From Clostridia bacterium (lineage in GTDB: Bacteria > Bacillota > Peptococcia > DRI-13 > UBA5745), in the NCBI GenBank assembly GCA_018434325.1, contig JAHDPO010000004.1, positions 124,001 to 188,000 on the forward strand: 64,000 nucleotides of DNA, read 5' to 3'. Below the pieces are notes generated by a model. It saw only the letters and a program-made list of their open reading frames with translations. It was not told the DNA's origin and did not search any database. Position numbers and translations under genes: made by a program. Positions 17,340 through 27,619 of this stretch are shown piece after piece (the first letter of the stretch is position 1; each line of letters starts with the position of its first letter).

Positions 17340-18617
17340 ATGGAGCCGGCAGAGAAAATGTACTGGATGGCACTGCAAAAGGAGATCAAAAGCGATATTT
17401 TTCCTATAGCCCGGAAATTAATCGATTATTATGGCTCCCTGGCGGAATTCTGGCATAAAAACGATAGTATAGCTTTGCCGGAGCTATCTGAGATTATAAG
17501 GCAAAAGCTTATTTTAGCCCGGCAGCATTGCAGGCCGCACCAGCTTTGGGAGGAGTGCAGCCGCAAGAAGATAGGTGTGGTCTGCTGCCTGGAAGAAAGC
17601 TACCCGAAAGAGCTGTTGCATTTTTCCGGTTATCCGGTTATTCTTTATTATTATGGTAAGAAAGCGTTGTGGCATCAACCGGCGGCTGCCATCGTAGGCA
17701 GCAGGCGTTCTACTGCTTATGGCCGGCAGCTGGCCGAGGTTTTTGCTTCTGCTTTGGCACGGGCCGGGTTTTGTATCGTCAGCGGTATGGCGAAAGGCAT
17801 TGATGCCGTCGCTCATGAAAGCGCTTTAGCTGCCGGGGGAGATTCCATTGCGGTATTAGGCTGCGGAGTGGATGTGCCATACCCGCCGGAAAACCGCCGG
17901 CTTTATTGGCGGCTGCGGGAGGAAGGTTTGATCATCAGCGAATACTTTCCGGGAGAAAAGCCTCTAGCCTGGCATTTTCCCCAGCGTAACCGGCTGATCA
18001 GCGCCTTAGGCCGTTTTTTGCTGCTGGTTGAGGGAGAGGCCAGAAGCGGCGCTTTGATTACCTGCCAATGGGCTGCCGAGCAGGGCAAGGATGTTTGGGC
18101 TCTGCCGGGGCCGGTGACCAATCCTTCCAGTATCGGGCCTCTGCAATTGATTCAGGATGGCGCACAGCTGGCTATTACGCCGGAAGATATTCTCAGGGCG
18201 TATCTGCCTGCGGTTTATGGAGTGGCGGCAGCCGGCCATGAAGAGGATAATTCGGAATCGGGAGAAATAAATTACCAAACGGCAAAATTGAGGGAAAATC
18301 CAAAATCGGATCCAAAGTTAAATCCGAAATCAAACCCGAAGTCGAATCCAAAGGCAAACCGGGCTTCAAATCTCCAATTAAACCCACCTTCCCGCCCAAG
18401 CCAGCAGCAGCTTTTCTTATCTCAGAAGGAAGCTTTGACGTTGGTATCGCCGGCAGAAAAAAAGATTTTTCAGGATATCAGCTACTCTCCGGTTCATATC
18501 GATACCTTATTGACGGACCATCCTGCTTTAGCAGGGGATGTTTATTTAGGCTTGACAAATCTCCTCGCATTGCGTTTAATTGAGAAGTTACCAGGGGACT
18601 ACTATCAGAGAATTTAA
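17340..18617 (+). CDS. dprA: DNA processing protein DprA
   Basis: 425 residues; ATG with GGAGG 4 bases upstream. After an N-terminal SAM-like part, the Rossmann domain shows AAAIVGSRRSTAYG, FCIVSGMAKGIDAVAHESAL and LISALGRFLLLVEGEARSGA. DprA binds incoming single-stranded DNA and loads RecA during natural transformation. A C-terminal winged-helix remnant (VHIDTLLTDHP...) follows a linker of about 35 residues rich in Asn-Pro-Lys-Ser repeats (nt ~18297-18390), which is unusual. Begins the dprA-topA-trmFO-xerC block typical of Firmicutes. Confidence 0.94.
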   Translation: MEPAEKMYWMALQKEIKSDIFPIARKLIDYYGSLAEFWHKNDSIALPELSEIIRQKLILARQHCRPHQLWEECSRKKIGVVCCLEESYPKELLHFSGYPVILYYYGKKALWHQPAAAIVGSRRSTAYGRQLAEVFASALARAGFCIVSGMAKGIDAVAHESALAAGGDSIAVLGCGVDVPYPPENRRLYWRLREEGLIISEYFPGEKPLAWHFPQRNRLISALGRFLLLVEGEARSGALITCQWAAEQGKDVWALPGPVTNPSSIGPLQLIQDGAQLAITPEDILRAYLPAVYGVAAAGHEEDNSESGEINYQTAKLRENPKSDPKLNPKSNPKSNPKANRASNLQLNPPSRPSQQQLFLSQKEALTLVSPAEKKIFQDISYSPVHIDTLLTDHPALAGDVYLGLTNLLALRLIEKLPGDYYQRI

Positions 18618-18733
18618 ACGATGCAGGCGCAGGCCGTCTAAATAGCAGGAGTGCAGCGAAGCGGGCAACAATAAATGAGCAACGATAAGCAGAAACAGAG
18701 AAAGAAATTTATTAAGACTGAGTAGGTGAGGGT

Positions 18734-20860
18734 ATGTCGAAAACCTTGGTTGTGGTGGAATCACCGGCAAAGGCAAAAACCATAGGAAAATTTCTGGGGA
18801 AAAAATATACCGTGAAGGCCTGTATGGGCCACGTCCGGGATTTGCCCAAGAGCCAGTTCGGTATCGATATGGATAATGACCTGGCTTTAAAGTACATTAC
18901 CATCAGGGGCAAGGGCGAGCTGGTTCAGGAATTGAAATCTATGGCGCAAAAAAGTGATCACGTCTTGCTGGCCACAGACCCTGACCGGGAGGGAGAAGCC
19001 ATCGCCTGGCATTTGGGAGAGCTTCTGCAGCTGGATACCCAAAAAAAATGCCGTATCGAATTCAATGAGATCACCAAGAAAACTGTTGAAGATGCGGTAA
19101 AGCATCCCAGACCCATCGATGTTCACCGGGTGGAGGCCCAGCAGGCCAGAAGAGTGCTGGACAGAATCGTGGGTTATAAATTAAGCCCATTATTATGGAA
19201 AAAAGTCAGAAAAGGCTTATCGGCAGGCCGGGTGCAGTCCGTGGCCTTACGTCTGATTTGCGATAGAGAAAAAGAAGTTCAGGATTTTGTGCCTGAGGAA
19301 TACTGGGATCTTAAGGCTAAGCTGGCCAAAGAAAAAGAACAGTTCTTCTCCCGGCTTCATCAGATAGACGGCAAAAAAGCCCGTTTGGGGACGGCGGCAG
19401 AGGTAGAGAAGATAAAAAGCGACGTGGGTGAAGAGCTATTTACGGTCAAATCCGTAAAGATGAAGGCCCAGACCCGTAACCCTTCACCGCCTTTTACTAC
19501 CAGCAGTTTGCAGCAGGAGGCTTTCCGCAAGTTTAACTATACGGCCAAGCGTACGATGATGATTGCTCAGCAGCTCTACGAAGGCTTAGACCTGAGCAAA
19601 GAAGAAGGTACGGTAGGCTTAATTACTTATATCCGTACGGATTCCACGAGAATCAGTGAGGAAGCCCAACAGGAAGCCTTGGAATATATCGAAAAGATCT
19701 ACGGCAGCAACTATTGTCCCAAGACGCCCCGGGTATACAGCAAAAAAGGCAAAATCCAGGATGCCCATGAAGGTATCCGTCCCAGCTCCGTCCACCGCAG
19801 CCCGGAGTCGGTGAAGCCTTTTCTGACGGCAGAGCAATATAAGCTGTATAAGCTGGTCTGGGAGCGTTTTCTGGCTTCTCAGATGGCTTCTTTGGAGCAG
19901 GACGTTACTACGGCGGATTTCCAGGTTAAAAACTATACTTTTCGCAGCACCGGCATCATCATAACCTTCCCCGGCTTTACCCGTTTGTATGAGGAAGGCA
20001 AAGACGCCAAGGCCACAGGGGTGGAAGGAGAAGGCGAGGAAGAAAGCGCCGTAATTTTGCCTGCCTTGACGGAGGGAGAAAAACTGCCGTTGAAAAAATG
20101 GCAGGAAAAGCAAAACTTCACTCAGCCGCCGCCCCGCTTTACAGAAGCTTCTCTGATCAAAGCCCTGGAAGAAATCGGTGTGGGCAGACCCAGTACCTAT
20201 GCCCCCACAATCGATACCATCGTGACGAGAGGCTATGTATTAAAAGAGAAAAAAATGTTCCTCCCCACAGAGTTGGGAGGCTTGGTTGTGGATCTGCTGA
20301 AGCAGCATTTCCCCAATATCATCGACAAAGAATTTACGGCCAACATGGAAAAACAGCTGGATGATATTGAAGAAGGGGATAGCCGCTGGAAAAAAATCAT
20401 TTATGATTTTTATCATCCTTTTGCTAAGGAACTGGAAGAAGCCGAAGCCAAAATTGGCCATGTGGAGCTTACCGACGAGGTGACGGATGTTATCTGCGAG
20501 AAATGCGGCCGCAATATGGTCATCAAGCATGGACGCTACGGCAAATTCCTCGCTTGTCCCGGTTTTCCCGAATGCCGCAATACCAAGCCGATATTGAATA
20601 CGCTGAAGGAAATCAAATGTCCTAAATGCGGCAAAGGCGACGTGGTTGTGCGGCAGACGAAACGCAAGAAAAAGTTTTACGGCTGCAGTTTATTTCCGGA
20701 ATGCGATTATACCTCCTGGTATGAACCTACAGGCCGGCTTTGCCCAGTCTGCGGCAAGCCGTTGGTAAAAAAACCGGCAAAAACAGAAACGAAAATCGTT
20801 TGCAGCGATGAAAAATGCACGTATCGTCATATAGGCGATGAAAAGACTGAAGAAGAATAA
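18734..20860 (+). CDS. topA: DNA topoisomerase I (type IA)
   Basis: 708 residues. The TOPRIM domain opens [19 protein letters not shown] and continues [14 protein letters not shown]. The active-site Tyr is near residue 299 in [13 protein letters not shown]. Three C-terminal four-Cys zinc ribbons follow (CEKCG...CPGFPEC; CPKCG...CSLFPEC; CPVCG...CSDEKC). The enzyme relaxes negative supercoils. The ribosome site AGGTGAGG precedes the ATG. Gene order matches Bacillus. Confidence 0.98.
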   Translation: MSKTLVVVESPAKAKTIGKFLGKKYTVKACMGHVRDLPKSQFGIDMDNDLALKYITIRGKGELVQELKSMAQKSDHVLLATDPDREGEAIAWHLGELLQLDTQKKCRIEFNEITKKTVEDAVKHPRPIDVHRVEAQQARRVLDRIVGYKLSPLLWKKVRKGLSAGRVQSVALRLICDREKEVQDFVPEEYWDLKAKLAKEKEQFFSRLHQIDGKKARLGTAAEVEKIKSDVGEELFTVKSVKMKAQTRNPSPPFTTSSLQQEAFRKFNYTAKRTMMIAQQLYEGLDLSKEEGTVGLITYIRTDSTRISEEAQQEALEYIEKIYGSNYCPKTPRVYSKKGKIQDAHEGIRPSSVHRSPESVKPFLTAEQYKLYKLVWERFLASQMASLEQDVTTADFQVKNYTFRSTGIIITFPGFTRLYEEGKDAKATGVEGEGEEESAVILPALTEGEKLPLKKWQEKQNFTQPPPRFTEASLIKALEEIGVGRPSTYAPTIDTIVTRGYVLKEKKMFLPTELGGLVVDLLKQHFPNIIDKEFTANMEKQLDDIEEGDSRWKKIIYDFYHPFAKELEEAEAKIGHVELTDEVTDVICEKCGRNMVIKHGRYGKFLACPGFPECRNTKPILNTLKEIKCPKCGKGDVVVRQTKRKKKFYGCSLFPECDYTSWYEPTGRLCPVCGKPLVKKPAKTETKIVCSDEKCTYRHIGDEKTEEE

Positions 20861-20873
20861 AAAGGGTGAGAAC

Positions 20874-22190
20874 ATGAAGGAAATCTCTGGCGTAACCGTT
20901 ATCGGCGCCGGCCTGGCAGGCTGTGAAGGAGCCTGGCAATTAGCCCGGCGGGGTATACCGGTGACTTTATATGAAATGCGGCCGGTAAAAAATACCCCTG
21001 CCCACCATACGGATCATTTCGCAGAGCTGGTTTGCAGCAATTCCTTGCGGGCCGCCGGCATAACCAATGCCGTAGGCTTGCTGAAGGAAGAAATGCGGCG
21101 GCTGGGTTCTCTGATTATGGAATGCGCCGATGCTTGCCGTTTGCCGGCGGGCGAGGCTTTGGCTGTGGACAGGCAGGGCTTTTCCCAAATGGTAACTGAG
21201 CGGATTCTGGCCCATCCTTTGATTGAAGTGCGGCGGGAAGAAGTTTGCCGGCTGCCGGAAGAAGGCATTACTTTGCTGGCCAGCGGTCCTTTGACCAGCC
21301 CTGCCCTGGCCGGCTTTTTACAGGAGTTGAATGGTTCCGAAGATCTTTATTTTTACGACGCTGCCGCTCCTTTGATTGCGGTGGAATCCCTGGATCAGAC
21401 CAAGGGCTTTTGGGCTTCCCGTTATGATAAGGGAGAAAAGGATTATTTTAATTGTCCTTTGAGCAAAGAGGAATACCAGCAGTTTTATGAAGCTTTGATC
21501 GAGGCCCAGGTCACACCGGCCAGGGAGTTTGAGAAAGAAAAGTTTTTTGAAGGCTGCATGCCGGTGGAGGTGCTGGCCCGCCGGGGGCCGAAGACTTTAT
21601 TGTTCGGCACCATGAAGCCGGTAGGCTTGACTGATCCCCGGGACGGCCGGCGGCCTTATGCCGTAATCCAGCTGCGGCAGGATGACCGGGCTCTGACGCT
21701 GATGAATATGGTAGGTTTCCAAACCCGTTTGACCCGTCCGGAGCAAAAACGGGTTTTCCGATTGATTCCGGCTTTAGCCAATGCGGAATTTGTCCGTTAT
21801 GGCATGGTGCATCGCAATACGTTTTTAAATTCACCCTGTCTCCTGGAAGCTGACGGCCGGCTGAAAGCCAAAAGAAACGTTTTTGCAGCCGGGCAGATGA
21901 CGGGAGTAGAGGGCTATGTGGAGTCTGCCGCCTCCGGTCTTGTCATGGGCATCAATACCGCTTTGGCCTACGAGGGCAAAGAGACGGCAATATTTCCCCC
22001 GGATACGGCTATAGGCTCCTTGCTCAACTACATTGTCACCGCCGAGCCGAAGCATTTCCAGCCGATGAACGTTAATTTCGGTTTGATGCCGCCTTTGGAG
22101 TCGGCTCCGAAAGATAAAAAGTTAAAAAATCAAATGATGGCCGATAGGGCTCTTAAGTCTCTGGCTGATTATTTATCGCAAGTGGAGTAA
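20874..22190 (+). CDS. trmFO: tRNA (uracil-54-C5) methyltransferase, folate/FAD-dependent
   Basis: 438 residues from [20 protein letters not shown], an FAD-binding dinucleotide fold; the longer frame is rejected because AAAGGGTGAG precedes this ATG. It also has [23 protein letters not shown] and the C-terminal [17 protein letters not shown]. It uses methylene-tetrahydrofolate and FADH2 to make ribothymidine 54 in the tRNA T-loop. Located 13 bases after topA. Confidence 0.97.
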   Translation: MKEISGVTVIGAGLAGCEGAWQLARRGIPVTLYEMRPVKNTPAHHTDHFAELVCSNSLRAAGITNAVGLLKEEMRRLGSLIMECADACRLPAGEALAVDRQGFSQMVTERILAHPLIEVRREEVCRLPEEGITLLASGPLTSPALAGFLQELNGSEDLYFYDAAAPLIAVESLDQTKGFWASRYDKGEKDYFNCPLSKEEYQQFYEALIEAQVTPAREFEKEKFFEGCMPVEVLARRGPKTLLFGTMKPVGLTDPRDGRRPYAVIQLRQDDRALTLMNMVGFQTRLTRPEQKRVFRLIPALANAEFVRYGMVHRNTFLNSPCLLEADGRLKAKRNVFAAGQMTGVEGYVESAASGLVMGINTALAYEGKETAIFPPDTAIGSLLNYIVTAEPKHFQPMNVNFGLMPPLESAPKDKKLKNQMMADRALKSLADYLSQVE

Positions 22191-22203
22191 GGGAGTACAA
22201 GAA

Positions 22204-23109
22204 ATGAAGCTGGCGCAGGCTTTAGACCAGTTCTATTTTTATCTTCAAGATGAAAAAAACCTCTCCCCGCTGACCCTTTTATCTTACAGCAAGGATTGGA
22301 ACAGTTTTACGGGTTGGCTGGAACAGCAGGGAGGCGATATTTCTCTGCTGGAGGTTGAAGATATTACGGAGAATACCGTCCGTAAATATTTATATTATCT
22401 GAATCAAAAAGGACGGTCCAGGTCTACCATCAACCGTCATTTGGCAGCCATGAAGAGCTTTTATAAATTTATGCTGCGCAAAAGATATTTACAGGACAAC
22501 CCTTTACAAAACCTGGCTATGGGCAAGCTGCCCAAAAAACTGCCTCATTATTTGGATTTGAATGAAATCATTCGGGTGATTGAATCTCCCGATGAAAGTA
22601 CGGAAGGAGGAATGAGGGACCGGGCTATTATGGAGGTCCTTTATGGCAGCGGTTTACGAGTATCAGAGCTGGTGGGACTGACTTTGGAGGATGTGGATTT
22701 TGCGGCGAATTGGGCCAGGGTATCCGGCAAAGGCGGCCGGCAAAGAATGGCGCCCTTAAGCAGTTTTGCTGTAAAATACCTTAAGAAGTATATAGATCTT
22801 ACCCAGGACAAACGGCAGCAAACCGGAGTCAAAAGTATATTTTTAAATTTGCGGGGAGGCTCTTTGACTGATCGGGCTGTGCGGGATATCGTACATAAAT
22901 ACTGCCTGCAGACAGGAGCGAAAGAAATTCTGTCGCCTCATGGCTTTCGCCATAGTTTTGCCACCCATCTGCTGGACAACGGAGCTGATTTAAGGGTGGT
23001 TCAGGAGCTCCTGGGGCACAGGCGTATTTCCTCTACGCAGATTTATACCCATGTTTCCCGAACAAAGCTGAAAAAAATCTATTATTTTGCTCACCCCAGG
23101 GCAAAATAG
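22204..23109 (+). CDS. xerC: Tyrosine recombinase XerC
   Basis: 301 residues. N-terminal SAM-like core-binding domain (~1-85), then the catalytic domain with Arg152 (GSGLRVSEL), Lys176, His246-x2-Arg249 (HGFRHSFATHLLD), His272 and nucleophile Tyr281 (QIYTHVS), all present. With XerD it resolves chromosome dimers at dif near division. It follows trmFO by 13 bases as in Bacillus; the hslVU genes that often follow are absent here, codY being next. Confidence 0.95.
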   Translation: MKLAQALDQFYFYLQDEKNLSPLTLLSYSKDWNSFTGWLEQQGGDISLLEVEDITENTVRKYLYYLNQKGRSRSTINRHLAAMKSFYKFMLRKRYLQDNPLQNLAMGKLPKKLPHYLDLNEIIRVIESPDESTEGGMRDRAIMEVLYGSGLRVSELVGLTLEDVDFAANWARVSGKGGRQRMAPLSSFAVKYLKKYIDLTQDKRQQTGVKSIFLNLRGGSLTDRAVRDIVHKYCLQTGAKEILSPHGFRHSFATHLLDNGADLRVVQELLGHRRISSTQIYTHVSRTKLKKIYYFAHPRAK

Positions 23110-23150
23110 CAGAAAGAATAAGAAAATAGTTATAATTCTAAAATCTTTTC

Positions 23151-23179
23151 TTGCACTTAAGAGAAATATTACATATACT
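23151..23179 (+). promoter_or_regulatory. Promoter upstream of codY
   Basis: TTGCAC, 17 bases, TATACT in an AT-rich intergenic stretch; leaves a ~110-base leader before codY. Confidence 0.6.
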
Positions 23180-23295
23180 GTAGTTTAGATAAAAAAATAT
23201 TTCAAGTATACTGTAATCAAAGGTTAAAGCAAAAAAGGGATAGCCAATAGGTTAATGATCATAATAAATAAGGCTGAAAGCAGGAGGAATATAAG

Positions 23296-24090
23296 ATGAA
23301 AAATTTACTAGAAAAATCCAGGACATTAAACAAATTGTTGCAAAAGGCGTCAGGTCATCCTGTGGAATTTACGGAAATGGCAAAGGTATTGGGAGATTTA
23401 ATCAATGCCAATATTTATATAGCCGGCAGAAGCGGTCACCTTTTAGGCTACTCCTTTATGGATGAGTTCGGCTGTCCGGCTCTGGAAAGCTTTTTTGCCA
23501 GCAACGCCGCCATTACGGAAAGCCATAATGACGCTTTGCTGCGGGTGCCGCAGACTGCTTTGAACATGCACAGTGAGCGTAAAGATTGCGTGCTGGACGA
23601 TATCGGCGACGGCTGCGATTATGATGGAAAAGTGACTACGATCGTGCCCATCATCGTCAGCGGCCAGCGCCAGGGCACCTTGGTTTTAACGAAGTTCAAC
23701 AAACAGGAATTTGATTACGAGGATACGATTCTGGCAGAGTACGGCGCCATGGTTATCGGTATGGAGATTTTACGGGCCCGTTCCGAGAGAATTGAAGAAG
23801 AGGCCCGGCAAAAAGCTGCCGTTCAAATTGCCATCGGCACCTTATCCTATTCCGAACAAGAGGCTATCGAGCATATTTTCGAAGAGCTCAACGGCAAGGA
23901 AGCTTTATTGGTAGCCAGCAAAATTGCCGACCGGGTGGGCATCACCAGATCCGTGATTGTTAATGCTTTGCGGAAATTTGAGAGTGCCGGCGTGATTGAG
24001 ACGAAATCTCTGGGCATGAAAGGCACGTACATCCGGATACTCAATGACAATCTCCTTGAGGAGTTAGAAAAAAGACGCAAAAACAGATAA
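23296..24090 (+). CDS. codY: Global nutritional regulator CodY
   Basis: 264 residues; AGGAGGAATATAAG before ATG. N-terminal GAF-type domain that senses branched-chain amino acids ([13 protein letters not shown] start), a linker helix, and a C-terminal winged helix with [20 protein letters not shown] as recognition helix. CodY with GTP and isoleucine represses nutrient-limitation genes. Own promoter; rpsB follows with a separate promoter. Confidence 0.97.
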   Translation: MKNLLEKSRTLNKLLQKASGHPVEFTEMAKVLGDLINANIYIAGRSGHLLGYSFMDEFGCPALESFFASNAAITESHNDALLRVPQTALNMHSERKDCVLDDIGDGCDYDGKVTTIVPIIVSGQRQGTLVLTKFNKQEFDYEDTILAEYGAMVIGMEILRARSERIEEEARQKAAVQIAIGTLSYSEQEAIEHIFEELNGKEALLVASKIADRVGITRSVIVNALRKFESAGVIETKSLGMKGTYIRILNDNLLEELEKRRKNR

Positions 24091-24103
24091 ATATATCTGC
24101 CCC

Positions 24104-24132
24104 TTGTATTTTTTCTGCTGATGCGTTATAAT
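24104..24132 (+). promoter_or_regulatory. Promoter of rpsB
   Basis: TTGTAT, 17 bases, TATAAT. Confidence 0.75.
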
Positions 24133-24138
24133 AACCAG

Positions 24139-24270
24139 CGGTGTAAATCCACACGCCTTTGGACCGGAAGCCAGGTGCCTGCAAGGGTGGCGGGCCGGGA
24201 TGAAGAGGGCGGAGGCTGCGGCGGCGGAGTAATCTCTTGTTGCCGGAGAAAAACAAAAATTGAAGGAGGT
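24139..24270 (+). promoter_or_regulatory. GC-rich rpsB leader, possible structured regulatory RNA
   Basis: About 130 bases between the promoter and the ribosome site, far richer in G than its surroundings, with short complementary pairs (GGTGT/ACACG; CCAGGTG/CCTGC). Ribosomal protein S2 operons in other bacteria are autoregulated through their leaders; whether this one is cannot be told from sequence alone. Confidence 0.35.
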
Positions 24271-24276
24271 GTTCGT

Positions 24277-25020
24277 ATGGGCGTTATTTCCATGAAGCAA
24301 TTATTGGAAGCAGGTGTGCACTTTGGTCATCAGACCCGCAGATGGTGCCCCAAAATGGCCCCATACATCTTTACGGAGAGAAACGGGATCTATATTATTG
24401 ATCTGCAGAAAACCGTAAAGAAAGTTGATGAAGCTTACGAATTTATCCGTGCCACAGTTACTGAAGGCAAGCATATCATGTTCGTAGGCACCAAGAAGCA
24501 GGCTCAGGAGACCGTTAAAGAAGAAGCTGACCGTTGCGGTATGTTTTACGTAAACGAGAGATGGCTGGGCGGTACCTTGACCAATTATCCTACCATCCAA
24601 AAACGGATCCAGCGTCTCAAAGAGCTGGAGAAGATGGAGGCAAACGGTACTTTTGATGTATTGCCCAAGAAAGAAGTGGCAAAACTTAAAGGTGAGATGG
24701 AAAAACTGGAACGCTTTCTGGGCGGCATCAAGGATATGCCCGGTTTACCCGGCGCCATTTTCGTCATTGACCCCCGGAAAGAGCACATTGCCATTGCAGA
24801 GTGCCATCGTTTAGGTATTCCTATCGTAGCTATTGTGGATACTAACTGCGATCCCGATGAGATCGATTATGTTATCCCCGGCAACGACGACGCTATCCGT
24901 GCAGTAAAGCTGCTGGCTGCCAAAATGGCCGATGCGGTTTTAGAGGCCAATCAGGGCCAGGCTGCCGAAGAGGCTCAGATGCTTGAAGAAGCAGCCATGG
25001 CTGCCGGAGAAGCAATGTAA
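24277..25020 (+). CDS. rpsB: Small ribosomal subunit protein uS2
   Basis: 247 residues from [20 protein letters not shown]; the longer open frame is rejected because AAGGAGGTG sits before this ATG. It carries the S2 signatures [12 protein letters not shown] and [20 protein letters not shown]. It helps assemble the 30S head/platform with bS1. A four-way-junction repeat and a terminator lie between it and tsf. Confidence 0.98.
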   Translation: MGVISMKQLLEAGVHFGHQTRRWCPKMAPYIFTERNGIYIIDLQKTVKKVDEAYEFIRATVTEGKHIMFVGTKKQAQETVKEEADRCGMFYVNERWLGGTLTNYPTIQKRIQRLKELEKMEANGTFDVLPKKEVAKLKGEMEKLERFLGGIKDMPGLPGAIFVIDPRKEHIAIAECHRLGIPIVAIVDTNCDPDEIDYVIPGNDDAIRAVKLLAAKMADAVLEANQGQAAEEAQMLEEAAMAAGEAM

Positions 25021-25039
25021 CCAGTCCAAGCCGGACATA

Positions 25040-25124
25040 ATACTATTCTGCGATTAAAATAGGGAATATTTTAATCTGGCAATTCATGATTGCCACTGCG
25101 CCAGAGGCGCAGGCAGATTAGTAT
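25040..25124 (+). repeat. Four-way-junction repeat, copy 1
   Basis: Outer stem ATACTATTCTGC (25040-25051) with GCAGATTAGTAT (25113-25124), 11 of 12 pairs. Inside are three hairpins with no base between them: 25052-25076 (10-bp AT stem), 25077-25095 (TGGCAAT/ATTGCCA) and 25096-25112 (CTGCGCC/GGCGCAG). Near-identical in reverse orientation to 44286 and 57047. Confidence 0.9.
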
Positions 25125-25137
25125 AAACTGCCAAACC

Positions 25138-25168
25138 GGGCGGGGGATGAGCCCCTGCCCTTTTTTTG
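25138..25168 (+). terminator. Terminator between rpsB and tsf
   Basis: GGGCGGGG/CCCCTGCCC hairpin followed by seven T. Confidence 0.85.
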
Positions 25169-25206
25169 AAAAGCGATGATGACAAGCAAGGAGGATATCT
25201 ATAGTC

Positions 25207-25851
25207 ATGATTACATCTGCAATGGTTAAAGAATTAAGAGAACGTACCGGGGCAGGCATGCTGGACTGCAAAAATGCCTTAACCGAAAAAAATGGCGATG
25301 TAGAAAAAGCCATTGAATACTTGAGAGAAAAAGGCCTGGCTGCCGCAGCCAAAAAATCCGGCCGTATTGCTGCCGAGGGCGTTTGCGAGTCCTACATTCA
25401 CGGCGGCGGCCGTATCGGCGTTTTGCTGGAGCTCAACTGTGAGACCGACTTTGTGGCCAAAACTGACGAGTTCAAGGGTTTGGCCAAAGATATCTGCATG
25501 CAGATTGCCGCTTCCAAGCCGGAATTTGTGCGCCGGGAAGATGTGCCTGCCGACGTGGTGGAAAAAGAAAAAGAAATTTTCACTTCCCAGGCCCTTAATG
25601 AAGGAAAACCTGCCAACGTTGTAGAAAAAATGATCGTGGGCAGAATCGAAAAATATTATAAAGAAATCTGCCTTTTGGAGCAGCCCTTCATTAAAGATCC
25701 CGACAAGACCATCAATCAGCTTCTGGTGGAAAGGATTGCCACCATCGGTGAGAATATCAACGTCCGCCGTTTTGTACGCTACGAGCTGGGCGAGGGTCTG
25801 GAGAAAAAGAAAGACAACTTCGCTGAAGAGGTTATGGCCCAACTCAAATAA
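25207..25851 (+). CDS. tsf: Elongation factor Ts
   Basis: 214 residues; [25 protein letters not shown] is the EF-Ts N-terminal module, followed by the core subdomain ([22 protein letters not shown]). It exchanges GDP for GTP on EF-Tu. AAGGAGG lies 12 bases before the ATG, longer than usual, but no better start exists. A terminator precedes the gene and another follows, so tsf may be a separate transcript from rpsB. Confidence 0.98.
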   Translation: MITSAMVKELRERTGAGMLDCKNALTEKNGDVEKAIEYLREKGLAAAAKKSGRIAAEGVCESYIHGGGRIGVLLELNCETDFVAKTDEFKGLAKDICMQIAASKPEFVRREDVPADVVEKEKEIFTSQALNEGKPANVVEKMIVGRIEKYYKEICLLEQPFIKDPDKTINQLLVERIATIGENINVRRFVRYELGEGLEKKKDNFAEEVMAQLK

Positions 25852-26685
<834 letters not shown>

Positions 26686-26690
26686 TCGAA

Positions 26691-27248
26691 ATGTTAACAG
26701 CTATTTTAGCGGATGCGGAAGACAGGATGCAAAAATCAGTAGAATTTTTCCGTAAAGATCTGGCTACTGTCCGGGCGGGACGGGCTAATCCTGCCTTATT
26801 AGACAAGATCACCGTGGAATATTACGGTGCTGCCACCCCCCTTAACCAATTGGGAAATATCTCAGCGCCGGAGCCTCGGCTTTTGACGATCCAACCCTGG
26901 GATAAATCTGCCCTGGCTGCTATTGAAAAAGCCATTTTAAAATCGGATCTGGGCTTAAATCCTAATAACGACGGTTCGATTATCCGCCTGGCTATTCCGC
27001 AGCTGACGGAAGAGCGCCGCGCTCAGCTGGTCAAAACCACCAAGAAAAAGGGTGAGGATTGCAAGGTCAGCATCCGCAATATCCGCCGGGATGTGGTAGA
27101 CAAGATCAAAGCCGACGAAAAAGCCAAAACCTGTTCGGAAGATGATGCCAAAAAAGCCAATGATGATTTGCAGAAAGCTACGGACAAATATATTAAAGAA
27201 ATCGATAAAATCCTGGAAGCTAAAGAGAAGGAGATTATGGAAGTCTGA
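26691..27248 (+). CDS. frr: Ribosome recycling factor
   Basis: 185 residues; AGGGAGG before the ATG. Typical RRF: DRMQKSVEFFRKDLATVRAGRA, LDKITVEYYGAATPLNQLGN, and the C-terminal long helix ending EAKEKEIMEV. With EF-G it splits post-termination ribosomes. Its stop overlaps the start of a small following gene (TGATG). Confidence 0.98.
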   Translation: MLTAILADAEDRMQKSVEFFRKDLATVRAGRANPALLDKITVEYYGAATPLNQLGNISAPEPRLLTIQPWDKSALAAIEKAILKSDLGLNPNNDGSIIRLAIPQLTEERRAQLVKTTKKKGEDCKVSIRNIRRDVVDKIKADEKAKTCSEDDAKKANDDLQKATDKYIKEIDKILEAKEKEIMEV

Positions 27249-27451
27249 TGTGGTATGGACTGACCAGGGAGGAAGCGGCCTTGCGCTGCCGGGACTCAGG
27301 CATACCTTGCCGGTTTCTTGAAACCCGCGATCCCAAAGCCCTAGAGATCTCCGGCATTGCCAGGGTCATCCGGGCCCGGGAAGAAAAGGACGGTATTACT
27401 TTCCTGATCGGTTATTTCGCGGAAGAAAAAAAGCCGGTCTTTAGTTTATAG
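27248..27451 (+). CDS. Small protein of unknown function after frr
   Basis: 67 residues, MWYGLTREEAALRCRDSG onward; no membrane segment and no motif I recognise. Reality is supported by the one-base overlap with the frr stop (translational coupling), uniform codon use and a terminator right after. It contains two Cys (RCRDSGIPC) and a beta-rich C-terminal half (ARVIRAREEKDGITFLIGYF). Possibly a small nucleic-acid-binding or regulatory protein; that is only a guess. Confidence 0.65.
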   Translation: MWYGLTREEAALRCRDSGIPCRFLETRDPKALEISGIARVIRAREEKDGITFLIGYFAEEKKPVFSL

Positions 27452-27479
27452 GGATAGGGTACTGCGGTAGAATAGAACT

Positions 27480-27520
27480 GAGCGTCCGGGATTTGTCCGC
27501 AAATCCAGCGGCGCTCTTTT
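27480..27520 (+). terminator. Terminator before uppS
   Basis: GAGCG...CGCTC outer stem with an inner GGATTTG/CAAATCC stem, followed by TTTT and a second T-rich stretch. Confidence 0.75.
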
Positions 27521-27576
27521 CTGCTCTTTTTCCGACCTGTTTTTTGTTTTGGGTAGTATTTTGTCAAGCCATTTAG

Positions 27577-27582
27577 TATAAT
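27577..27582 (+). promoter_or_regulatory. -10 element before uppS
   Basis: TATAAT with no good -35; if used, the transcript starts near 27590 and excludes the most upstream ATG of the uppS frame. Confidence 0.4.
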
Positions 27583-27619
27583 GAAACATGATCTAAAAAT
27601 GCAGGAACAAGGTATAGCG

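Noticed and set aside
24150-24200. Possible cobalamin riboswitch before rpsB
   Set aside because: Two short B12-box-like strings occur, but the order and the long central domain of the aptamer are missing, and rpsB is not a cobalamin gene.
24121-24276. N-terminal extension of S2
   Set aside because: The open frame continues upstream, but AAGGAGGTG and the conserved S2 start place the ATG at 24277; the upstream part contains the -10 element.
25189-25206. Alternative upstream start for tsf because of the 12-base spacer
   Set aside because: Only ATA, TCT and GTC codons lie in frame between the ribosome site and the ATG, and [12 protein letters not shown] matches the family start.
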